A DNA stretch of 21,241 bases from NCBI GenBank assembly GCA_023807065.1, contig JAJJLU010003993.1:1-21241 (forward strand), written 5' to 3'. Positions within the stretch are counted from its first letter, which is position 1, and each line of letters opens with the position of its first letter. The position numbers were made by a program, and so were the translations under genes. The notes below the pieces were generated by a model that saw only the letters and a list, made by a program, of their open reading frames with translations, had not been told where the DNA came from and searched no databases. Shown piece by piece: positions 1 through 7,235 of the stretch. Source of the stretch: Isotricha intestinalis (Eukaryota; Ciliophora; Litostomatea; Vestibuliferida; Isotrichidae).

Positions 1-92
1 TAATAAATAAATATTATTTTGAAAAAGAAAATATAGAATATGATTATACTATAATAAGTGTTCCTGATTTTTATACTAGTGATTATTTCTAA
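1..92 (+). CDS. Possible C-terminal end of a gene cut by the left edge
   Basis: A reading frame is open from the window edge (first full codon at base 3) and ends at TAA 90-92, giving about 29 residues that finish in SVPDFYTSDYF. The residue mix (Glu, Asp, Lys, Pro, Tyr, Ser) looks more protein-like than the surrounding AT-rich sequence. No domain can be recognised in so short a piece. The opposite strand is also largely open here but translates into a hydrophobic Ile/Phe run, so I prefer the plus strand. It could be chance. Confidence 0.35.
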   Translation, partial: INKYYFEKENIEYDYTIISVPDFYTSDYF

Positions 93-717
93 AAAATTTA
101 AATATTGAATCTTATTATTACCTTTGGTAACTGTAACTTCTATAAGAATTCATGAAGAAGGTATATTAATATTATCTTTGATAGAATAAGATAATCCTAG
201 TTTTTTAATTTTGCATTGGTTAACATATATTTAGATTAGTTAAAAAAGAAATAATAAAATGGAAAAAACAGTATATAAAGATTTAATAATAAAATAAGAA
301 TAAATTTTATCTTATTATAACTCATTTTTTGACTTTTATCTTTGATTAGAGGTAAAATATATAAGATTCATAAGGAGTACTCTGTTCAATATGAAGAAAT
401 TTTGTACTTATCTATTTTATCAATAATTTATTCATTTTGAACTTAATGAAATAATAATTTTATCTTTTAAATTATTCTAAATATACAATAATAAATTAAT
501 TAAACATAATAATTCAAATTCATTTTATTTTAATTTTACTGATATTATCTTGTTTTATTCTTTATGATATTTATTATTTATGAAATTCTTCCATTTTACA
601 TTCATATAAATTTTCTCTTATTTTAAATTATATTAATTTTTTTTCTTTTTAATAATAATATATACTGAATTTTTTATATTAAATCATGTTATAATTTTAA
701 TATATTAATTTTAAAAA
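93..717. other. Intergenic stretch with decayed-looking coding patches
   Basis: No intact gene is visible. Two patches, near 112-190 and 340-440, are less AT-rich than the rest and contain short runs of plausible codons on both strands, broken by stops. I see no tRNA, terminal inverted repeats or long direct repeats. The remainder is simple A/T-rich spacer. It may hold remnants of an old gene or transposon, or the 3' flank of the gene at the left edge. Confidence 0.4.
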
Positions 718-1030
718 ATGAGTGGTAATTTATAAATATCATACTAAAACTTTAGTAAAAGTGAATAAAATGGAAAGTGATTGTTATATCGTATTTACCA
801 AATTTAAAACATTAAGAGAAAATGAAAATAGGTTAAAACTGGAATATAATTTTAGAGTTCTGCTGGAAGAAAAAGATAAAGCAATGGAATCTTTAGATTA
901 TTTAGATGAATTAGAAGAACAATCATTCAATTCAATAAATAAAAATAATTTTTTAGAAATTATAAGTTCTGCATTTAATTCTTCTGCACCTGAAAGTAGT
1001 TCAAGTTCAGAATTTTCTTCAAAAATATAA
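718..1030 (+). CDS. Small unrecognised helical protein, probable two-exon gene
   Basis: The open frame from about 758 to the TAA at 1028-1030 codes for a charged, helix-prone protein with a Glu/Leu-rich middle (LEEKDKAMESLDYLDELEEQ) and a Ser-rich, acidic tail (SSSSSEFSS). The best start is ATG at 718. The exon ATG AGT G would be spliced over a 31-base GT..AG intron (725-755) to TA AAA GTG, giving MSVKVNKMESD and a 93-residue protein. Without splicing, the first in-frame ATG is at 770 (86 residues), and a TGA lies just before base 722. I recognise no family. The gene is convergent with the 14-3-3 gene downstream. The coding call rests on composition and the uninterrupted frame, and the start is less sure. 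Confidence 0.55.
725..755 (+). other. Candidate 31-base intron
   Basis: It begins GTAATT and ends ACTTTAG, with an ATACTAAAAC stretch near the 3' end that could serve as a branch site. Removing it joins ATG AGT G to TA AAA GTG in the frame of the downstream coding region. Its size and GTA..TAG ends resemble the candidate introns at 4045-4070 and 5380-5416. Confidence 0.5.
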
Positions 1031-1462
1031 ATTAGATATAAAGATAATATAAAAGTAATTATTATAAAGTATGTTCTCAGAGTTGTATATAAGAACTAAT
1101 TATTTTATATGAATAATATATATTTAAAGCTTATATTAAAATTAATTTAGAATTATTATTAATCAATATAAACAAAATCGAAGAAAAATTAATTCTTTTC
1201 CAATGAATTTAACTTTATATAGTATAATAATCTATTAAACAAATTAATTAAAAAATAAATATAAAAATAATTTATTTAAAAAAAATCCAAAACAAAAAAA
1301 TAATCAAAAAAAAACTCCTCAAAAAAATTAAAAAACCTTATAGTGACCCAAAAAAAAAATAAAAAACAAAAAAAAAACAAATTATATCAAAATCTCCTTT
1401 TTTATTTACAATAAAAAGTTTTAAAAAGTTCTTTTAAAATGGCTTTTTTATATATTAAATAT
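1031..1462. other. Convergent intergenic region, A-rich on the plus strand
   Basis: This spacer separates two genes that converge. From about 1250 to 1390 the plus strand is almost entirely A with scattered C (runs of six to ten A), so the 14-3-3 transcript would run into a T-rich sequence after its stop. It probably contains the 3' untranslated ends of both genes. No RNA gene or repeat element is seen. Confidence 0.5.
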
Positions 1463-2194
1463 TTAATTTTCTCCTCCTTCTTCTTCACTTTTCCACATAT
1501 CTAAATTTTCTTTAAGTAAATTAACTATACTGACAGTATCTCTATTTTCTTCAGCATCTTCATCAATATTGGGTAATTCCTTATTAGCTTTATCGAGAGC
1601 ATCACTAGCAATTTGAATAGCTTTAGCATGATCATTCATGACTTCATAATAGAAGACAGAGAAATTTAAAGCAAGACCTAATCCAATTGGATTTAAAACA
1701 GGTAAACTTTTAGCATGGTCACTAGCTTCATTATATGAAGCTAAAGCAGCATCAGAAACTTCTTTTTTTAAATCACCATCAGCATATTCTGCAATATATC
1801 TATTATAATCACCTTTCATTTTTGTATAGAAAACTTTTGCTTCATCATCAGATGCTTTCTTCATTAATTCACTGTCAATTGTTGAAAGAACGTTTTTACA
1901 TGTTTTTGTTAATTCTTCTTCTACTTTTTTTCTATATTCTTGTATAAAAGGAAGAAATGTTGAATTTTCCTTCTTTTTCTCTTTGTTTTCATATGCCATT
2001 ATTGTCCTTAATGCACTACGACCTCCTGATACTGAATTTTTGTATGCTATTGATAATAAGTTCCTCTCGTCACTGTTCAAATCTTTGTCACGAGAACGAA
2101 CCATGTCTTCCAAAAAACTCACCATCTCGTTAAAACGGTTACATTGCTCAGCCAACATTGCTAAGTATACGTTCTTTTCGTATTTTGTTGACAT
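1463..2194 (-). CDS. 14-3-3 protein
   Basis: This is a full-length 14-3-3 adaptor (243 residues; family usually 240-260). 14-3-3 dimers bind phosphoserine/phosphothreonine motifs on client proteins and act in the cytosol and nucleus. Family signatures are clear: RNLLSIAYKN near 44-53, KMKGDYNRYIAE near 125-136 and LGLALNFSVFYYE near 172-184. The phosphate-binding residues are all present (Lys52, Arg59, Arg132, Tyr133), as is the client-binding Asn177. The protein ends in an acidic tail finishing GGEN, close to animal 14-3-3 tails. One difference is Leu62 in place of the common Trp after the Arg-Ser pair. Codon choice is visibly less A/T-restricted than in the neighbours, suggesting high expression. 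ATG follows a run of A on the coding strand. It is head-to-head with the repeat-protein gene. Confidence 0.97.
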   Translation of the reverse strand: MSTKYEKNVYLAMLAEQCNRFNEMVSFLEDMVRSRDKDLNSDERNLLSIAYKNSVSGGRSALRTIMAYENKEKKKENSTFLPFIQEYRKKVEEELTKTCKNVLSTIDSELMKKASDDEAKVFYTKMKGDYNRYIAEYADGDLKKEVSDAALASYNEASDHAKSLPVLNPIGLGLALNFSVFYYEVMNDHAKAIQIASDALDKANKELPNIDEDAEENRDTVSIVNLLKENLDMWKSEEEGGEN

Positions 2195-2595
2195 TTTTTT
2201 TTTTTATATAATATGATTTTTTCTAATTGTTGATTTTATATCTTAAGGATTTATTATATTTTTTTTTTTTGATTTTTTGATTTTTATATTTTTTTAATTA
2301 TTTAGTGGGTTTAAAAGTATTGTTATTTGGTTTTGAATATTGGTTTTTTATATATTTTTTTTAAATTTTTATTTAAAATTTTAATGTTGATGAGCTGGTT
2401 AATTATTTATTTTTTTTGATTATTTTCAAGTGATTGAAGAATTTGTTTTTATTGGTTTATTTGTCATATTTCTTTTTTATTTTGATGATTTTTTTTGTGT
2501 TTTTCTTTTATATATTAGTTATAATATTTGAATTTCTTATTTGTTTAATTCTGTTCAAGTTATTTGTAAAAATTAAAATTTTAGATATAATAAAT
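2195..2595. promoter_or_regulatory. Shared divergent upstream region of 14-3-3 and the repeat protein
   Basis: The two genes start head-to-head across 401 bases. The plus strand is strongly T-rich with G (many TTTTTGATTTTT-like runs), so the 14-3-3 leader is A-rich with C and ends in a run of ten or more A immediately before its ATG. A frame open from 2434 into the repeat gene encodes a run of Phe/Ile/Leu. I take that as a by-product of T-richness rather than a membrane segment, because it has no early ATG. No defined promoter motif can be named. Confidence 0.45.
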
Positions 2596-3606
2596 ATGGC
2601 TGAACCAGTTAAAGAAATTTATGAAGAAAAAGAAATTAATGATGAAGAAGAAGCCAATAAAAAACCAGAGGAAGAAGAGGCTGCAAGAAAGAAAGCAGAG
2701 GAAGAAGAAGAAGCTAGAAAAAAAGCAGAGGAAGAAGAAGCTGCAAAAAAGAAAGCTGAAGAAGAAGAGGCTGCTAGAAAGAAAGCAGAGGAAGAAGAAG
2801 CAGCTAGAAAGAAAGCTGAAGAAGAAGAGGCTGCAAGAAAGAAAGCAGAGGAAGAAGAGGCTGCTAGAAAGAAAGCAGAGGAAGAAGAAGCAGCTAGAAA
2901 AAAAGCTGAAGAAGAAGAAGCAGCCAGAAAAAAAGCTGAAGAAGAAGATGCAGCCAGAAAAAAAGCTGAAGAAGAAGAAGCAGCCAGAAAAAAAGCAGAG
3001 GAAGAAGAAGCAGCTAGAAAAAAAGCTGAAGAAGAAGATGCAGCCAGAAAAAAAGCTGAAGAAGAAGAAGCAGCTAGAAAAAAAGCTGAAGAAGAAGAAG
3101 CAGCCAGAAAAAAAGCAGAGGAAGAAGAGGCTGCAAGAAAAAAAGCTGAAGAAGAAGAGGCTGCAAGAAAAAAAGCTGAAGAAGAAGAAGCTGCTAGAAA
3201 GAAAGCAGAGGAAGAAGAAGCAGCTAGAAAGAAAGCAGAGGAAGAAGAAGCAGCTAGAAAGAAAGCAGAGGAAGAAGAAGCAGCTAGAAAAAAAGCTGAA
3301 GAAGAAGAAGCTGCTAGAAAGAAAGCAGAGGAAGAAGAAGCAGCCAGAAAAAAAGCAGAGGAAGAATTAAAACCTTCATCAACACCATTGACAGTCCCTC
3401 CTGAACAAATAGAAGATGTTTTACAAAAAGACAATGAACCTCCTATAGTAAAAAATCCAGTATCAAATGAAGATATTGTAGAAGAAATAAATCCAGATGC
3501 AAATATTGAACAAGTAAATAAACAAAGAGAAACTAATACAAAAGAAAGTGAAGATCAAAATCCTAAAAATAGAAGTGGTGTTTGTGCAGGTTGCTTTGTT
3601 TTTTAA
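2596..3606 (+). CDS. Charged single-helix repeat protein with CaaX-like C terminus
   Basis: The protein is 336 residues from the preferred ATG at 2596 (MAEPVKEIYEEKE). After a short acidic start, 24 consecutive ten-residue units run from about residue 16 to 255, most of them EEEAARKKAE; the first is degenerate (DEEEANKKPE). The spacing puts Glu and Arg/Lys four residues apart throughout, the pattern of stable single alpha helices (ER/K type). A ten-residue period does not fit a normal heptad coiled coil. A roughly 80-residue Pro/Asn/Glu-rich tail follows and ends VCAGCFVF. CFVF fits a CaaX prenylation box, with a second Cys three residues upstream that could be palmitoylated. Inference: a stiff rod (about 36 nm if fully helical) held on a membrane by its C terminus. 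Partner and role are unknown. An upstream in-frame extension from 2434 exists, but it lacks an early ATG. Confidence 0.8.
   Translation: MAEPVKEIYEEKEINDEEEANKKPEEEEAARKKAEEEEEARKKAEEEEAAKKKAEEEEAARKKAEEEEAARKKAEEEEAARKKAEEEEAARKKAEEEEAARKKAEEEEAARKKAEEEDAARKKAEEEEAARKKAEEEEAARKKAEEEDAARKKAEEEEAARKKAEEEEAARKKAEEEEAARKKAEEEEAARKKAEEEEAARKKAEEEEAARKKAEEEEAARKKAEEEEAARKKAEEEEAARKKAEEEEAARKKAEEELKPSSTPLTVPPEQIEDVLQKDNEPPIVKNPVSNEDIVEEINPDANIEQVNKQRETNTKESEDQNPKNRSGVCAGCFVF
2641..3360 (+). repeat. Coding minisatellite, 24 x 30 bp
   Basis: Twenty-four units of exactly 30 bases lie end to end in register with the codons. The first (2641-2670) is degenerate and the last is followed by a partial unit (GAAGAA TTAAAA). 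Units differ almost only at synonymous sites (GCA/GCT/GCC, AAA/AAG, GAA/GAG). Several are identical copies: 3121 = 3151, 3211 = 3241, 3181 = 3301, 2881 = 3001 = 3061 = 3271, 2971 = 3091 = 3331 and 2941 = 3031. The pair at 2941 and 3031 carries the only Asp variant inside the array. Confidence 0.97.
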
Positions 3607-3828
3607 TTTTTTAATTTAATATTAATTTACTTAAATAAAAATAAATTATAGGGATAAATTAAAATGATTAATTTAGTTTAAGATAAAGAAATAAATATAA
3701 TAATATAAGAAAAAAAAAATATTTTTATAAATTAAATTATTGGTAAAAAGGATTCATATATTTTTGAGGATATATATTTTTAAATATTTTTAATTCAATT
3801 ATTATATTTTATTTAAATTAATAATTCT

Positions 3829-4349
3829 TTATTTACCGGGTTCTTTTCCTAATTTTTCAGCTTCATTTTTCTTTCTTTTCTTATCAATTTCTTTTTCTTG
3901 GAAATATTTTTCATTATAAATAGACAAATCATCTTTTTTAATATTAAATTCTTTATCTGTTATATAAGATTCAGGATCTTTGATTTCTTTAGAACAATAA
4001 ATTTTCTCTTTTTTAAAATTATCATAATTTTCAGCTGAAAATCCCTAAAAAATAAAATAAATAAATTTACAGGAACAATATTATTATTTAAATAATAAGA
4101 TATTTTTTCATGAGTATTTTGAGGTTTTTGAACATCATTAAAAGAAGGAAAAATTTGATTAGCATTAGTTAAATCTAAATCTTTATTTTTACTATAAATA
4201 AGTTCTCCATCTTTAAAAATAAAGTCATTATCTTTTGCATTTTTTGTGAATATTCTTGTATTAGGATCATACATAGGATGAAGAGTAGGATAAATTTTAT
4301 TATAATATTCAGCTTTATCTTTAAAAGTAATTAAATGTCTGTCGTACAT
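3829..4349 (-). CDS. Unrecognised 164-residue protein, two exons
   Basis: Exon 1 runs from ATG (4349) to 4071 and codes 93 residues beginning MYDRHLITFKDKAEYYNKI. A 26-base GT..AG intron (4045-4070) follows. Exon 2 (4044-3829) codes 71 more residues from GFSAENYDNFKKEKI to a Lys/Glu-rich end (KLGKEPGK) and TAA. Reading straight through the intron instead gives a low-quality Ile/Leu/Lys tail, so splicing is well supported by composition and frame (phase 0). The protein is soluble-looking, rich in Tyr, Asp, Lys and Asn, with no signal peptide or membrane segment. I do not recognise the family; the TLHPMYDPNTRIF segment near 22-34 may be its conserved core. It lies 79 bases downstream of the FHA gene on the same strand and is convergent with the repeat-protein gene. 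Confidence 0.75.
4045..4070 (-). other. 26-base intron
   Basis: On the coding (minus) strand it starts GTAAATTT and ends TTTTTTAG, in phase 0 between Pro93 and Gly94. Without removal the frame continues only into a low-complexity tail, while the spliced product stays charged and protein-like to a TAA at 3829. There is no obvious ACTAAC-type branch sequence. Confidence 0.75.
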
Positions 4350-4428
4350 TTATTTTTTATTTTATAACAGAAAAATAATTTAATAAAAAAATTAATTTAT
4401 TTCAATTTATAATATATATAATTACCTT

Positions 4429-5428
4429 TTATTGTTTATTATTCCTTAAATGACAAGAAAATAAATTTGAATTACTTTTAAAAATCATTCCATCATATAT
4501 TTCAAATTCATCATATGCAAAAACCCAAGTTCCATTTGTACTTGGTTGTCCAATTTCATTTCCATCTTTAATAAACCATCCTTTTTCTTCATCATAAAAT
4601 AATATACAATGTACTCTAGATAACATTTTATCTTGTAATACTACATCATCTTTTTCATTTCTTCCAATTGTAAATTCTTTATTCAATAAATGTTGAAAAA
4701 TTATTGGTTCGTATGTTGCTGATCCAGAATAAGCTTTTAAACATAATACACTTTCATTTATACTTTTATTTTTATTATTGTCTTCTATATTAAATACTAA
4801 ATATGAATCACCTATATTTATTAAGGAATTATTTTTTAATTTATAGGCATCATTTAGTTTAATAAATGTACCATATCCTTTTTCATAATCTCGAATGTAA
4901 TATTTTTGGAATTCTAATTTATAAAAAATACAAAAAAATATTCCTTCATTTTTATCATCATTATAATTATTATTTTCTGAATTTTGTAATAAGGGATTAG
5001 GAGGTAATTCATAATCAATTTCATCAAATTCAGATAAATTAGAAAAATAACCAAATAATACTTCATTATTTAATCTTTTTCTTTTGTTTCTTGAATCCAA
5101 TAATCCATTTGGTGTTATTATTATAATTTCACCTTTTTGAATAGAAACACTATTTTCCACTATTAATTCTAAATTTTTAGGATGTTCTGAAAAAGATTTT
5201 GAATAATCTCCTAAATTCATTATATCACTTCTATTTAAATTCATATTTTTCATATGATTATAATTATCATTTGAAATATATACTTCTGCTTTTTCATCAA
5301 TTGTTTGAATTTTATTTGATGATTGAATAAAAGGAAAATTAGATAAATTACATTTTTTCAAGTTTTCTACATTACAACACTAAAAAATATTTTCCATTAA
5401 TGATAAAATATTTTACATTAACTCCCAT
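4429..5428 (-). CDS. Tandem FHA-domain protein with predicted myristoyl/palmitoyl N terminus
   Basis: This is a predicted 320-residue protein from two exons. Exon 1 is four codons (5428-5417: Met-Gly-Val-Asn) and exon 2 starts Cys-Cys at 5379, with a 37-base intron between. The resulting MGVNCC start fits an N-myristoylation site followed by palmitoylatable cysteines. Without splicing, TAG blocks the frame just upstream and there is no good early ATG. The C-terminal half holds a canonical phosphothreonine-binding FHA domain: FTIGR at 240-244, SRVH at 258-261, KDGNEI near 275-280 and STNGTW at 284-289. A second, degenerate FHA-like segment precedes it (YYIRDYEKGYGTF near 164-176, then INIGDSYLVF near 191-200) but lacks the full binding triad. 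Likely role: a membrane-bound reader of phosphorylated proteins; its partner is unknown. This two-FHA layout is one I associate, from memory, with large protist (notably ciliate) families. Confidence 0.85.
5380..5416 (-). other. 37-base intron after a 12-base first exon
   Basis: On the minus strand it begins GTAAAATATT and ends ATTTTTTAG. It separates ATG GGA GTT AAT from TGT TGT AAT in phase 0. The TAG of the acceptor would be an in-frame stop if the intron were kept. An earlier GT (43-base version) would also splice, but it shortens exon 1 to ATG GGA. Confidence 0.7.
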
Positions 5429-6201
5429 ATTAAAAATTTATTTTAAATAAATATAATTTTAAAATATGGATAGTCAAAAAATTTAAGATTTACAGAAAAA
5501 TCTATATTTTGAAAATGTTATTATAAAAATTGGGATTTTTATTCTCCTTTTGAAATATAAACATTTCAAACTTGGTAATTTATATTAAATAAAACAAACT
5601 TCAAAAAGTATTAAATACAGTTGTTGGATTATAAATATATTTAAAAAAGAAAGTTCATAATTTTGCTTATTATTTTCCATATTTCAAATATTAAATTCTT
5701 TTATAATATTACATTATAATGAAATTTTTTTTTGAAAATAAATTAAGTAATAATGGTATTTGTAATAAAATTAGATTTAGAATAATGATAAATACTTTTA
5801 TGTTATATTGAACTCTTATTTATGAATTCTAATTTTTTTATTTTCTATATTTCACTGATGATTTTATTATTAATATTTTACTGTTAAATAAAATTCTTTG
5901 ATAGGTTTAAAGAAAATAGATTTAATTTTAATAATGAATAAAAAGTTCCTTTATTTTGTTGTTTACTTTATATATTTTAAACTTTAAAAATATAAATTTA
6001 TTATTGGAATCAAAATATATTTTATTTAATATAATTTAAAAACAATATAATTGAAAATTTATTCTCTCACATTTTATATGAAATTCATAATTTAAACAAG
6101 AATTATATATTTATTTTTCTATTAGACAAGTATTTACAAAAATAAAAAGTCATATTGACAATATAAAACTAATAATCTTTTTATTTATTTATATTATATT
6201 T
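5429..6201. other. Intergenic stretch, with one possible degraded reading frame
   Basis: No intact gene, RNA gene or repeat is seen. On the plus strand, 5466-5735 reads as about 90 codons from ATG to TGA, interrupted only by three TAA codons (5484, 5586, 5655). It encodes a fairly protein-like sequence with Trp, Cys and charged residues, possibly a decayed gene. The rest is A/T-rich spacer and includes the upstream region of the FHA gene (adjoining 5428) and the 3' flank of the small gene ending at 6202. Confidence 0.4.
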
Positions 6202-6591
6202 TCAATAGATTATACAACAACATGATAATCTACTATGAAAGCATTGATTATTTTTTTCATGTTCCTCATTATAGATATCTTCATAATTATTTTTTGCATT
6301 ATAATCTTTATAACTTTCAATAGTTTCAACATGAATTAATTGTTTAGGAACATTTAATTCATCACAAAATAAAATGTGATGTTTTTTATTTTTTCCTTTT
6401 TTAATTGGAATTCCTCTTGCATCATACCTTATATGAAAACAATTATGAGATTTTGGGCTTTTCATACTTGTTTTTCCATCATTTGATATATTTATTGCAT
6501 TCATTTTTGTATTATCATTATAATTCTTTATTGTTTTTGAATGTAATATTTTACAATTGTCATTACTAATATTGTCTTCAATTTCAATCAT
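6202..6591 (-). CDS. Small protein with cysteine-rich CaaX-like C terminus
   Basis: The protein is 129 residues, running from ATG at 6591 to TGA at 6202-6204, the only TGA stop among the genes here. The N-terminal third is Asn/Asp/Lys-rich and probably disordered. The centre holds a motif, RYDARGIPIKKGKNKKHHILF then CDEL, followed by HVETIESYKDYN. I associate this arrangement (Gly-x-Pro-Ile, lysines, Lys/His-His-x-x-Phe, then a V-E-S-Y-K-x-Y-N block) from memory with small-protein families in ciliates; I cannot verify that here. The protein ends CFHSRLSCCCIIY, so its last four residues (CIIY) resemble a CaaX box preceded by two more cysteines. Tyr is an uncommon last residue for prenylation. 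Inference: a lipid-anchored membrane protein of unknown function. Confidence 0.7.
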   Translation of the reverse strand: MIEIEDNISNDNCKILHSKTIKNYNDNTKMNAINISNDGKTSMKSPKSHNCFHIRYDARGIPIKKGKNKKHHILFCDELNVPKQLIHVETIESYKDYNAKNNYEDIYNEEHEKNNQCFHSRLSCCCIIY

Positions 6592-6908
6592 TTTTCTAAT
6601 TTTATTGGTGTATACTTATAAAATTTTATTAATATTTAATAATTATTTTTTTATCAGTATTTGAAAAAAACAATTATAAATACGGAAAAATATTAATTAA
6701 TAATTATTGTCTATAAGTGTAAATTGAATTTGAAAAATTTTTTAAATTTAAATAATCTTAAAAAGTAATAAATAATTATTTTCTCAAAAAATGAAATATC
6801 TAATTATTTTTGAATTTCCTTTTTGATACTTATATGTTTTTTTTAAATAATTATTTTAAAAAAATTGAAAAAAAAAGTGAAAAAAATGGGTTTTTGAAGT
6901 TTTTATTA
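6592..6908. other. Intergenic A/T spacer
   Basis: This 317-base spacer lies between two minus-strand genes. It must hold the 3' end of the exonuclease transcript and the promoter of the small CaaX-like gene. Only runs of A and T are visible, with no gene, RNA or repeat structure. Confidence 0.5.
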
Positions 6909-7193
6909 TTATACTTTTTTAAAGATTATATTACCATTATTTTTAATCATATCATTTTGAGATTCTTCAACTGAATAAAAATACATTTGATTATATTCAA
7001 TGTTTTCATTTGGAAATAATCTATTTTCTCTATATTCAGAAACATTGATATTGCTTTTTTGAAAAGAAATTTTATTATCATTGTCATTAATTTCAATTCC
7101 TTCAGGCCATGCTTTGAATTTTTTATTGACATTGAATTTCTTAGAAATAATTTTATTAGCTTCATAATTAGGTCTTTCTTCTTCCTTCTTTTC

Positions 7194-7235
<42 letters not shown>

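Noticed and set aside
2434..2595. Hydrophobic N-terminal extension (signal anchor) of the repeat protein
   Set aside because: The extension begins at a TTG and comes from T-rich intergenic sequence. ATG 2596 has a normal AAAT-type context and starts an acidic coding-like stretch. RNA evidence for an upstream start would reopen this.
2619..3434. Long minus-strand open frame with Phe-Phe-Leu-Ala-Ala-Ser-Ser-Ser-Ser repeats
   Set aside because: It is the reverse complement of the 30-base coding repeat. A stop-free antisense frame is an automatic result of the repeat, and the plus-strand product has a sensible start and tail.
5466..5735. Reassignment of TAA to glutamine in this genome
   Set aside because: All large conserved genes end at TAA exactly where their families end (14-3-3 at GGEN, for example) and have no internal TAA, so TAA is a true stop here.
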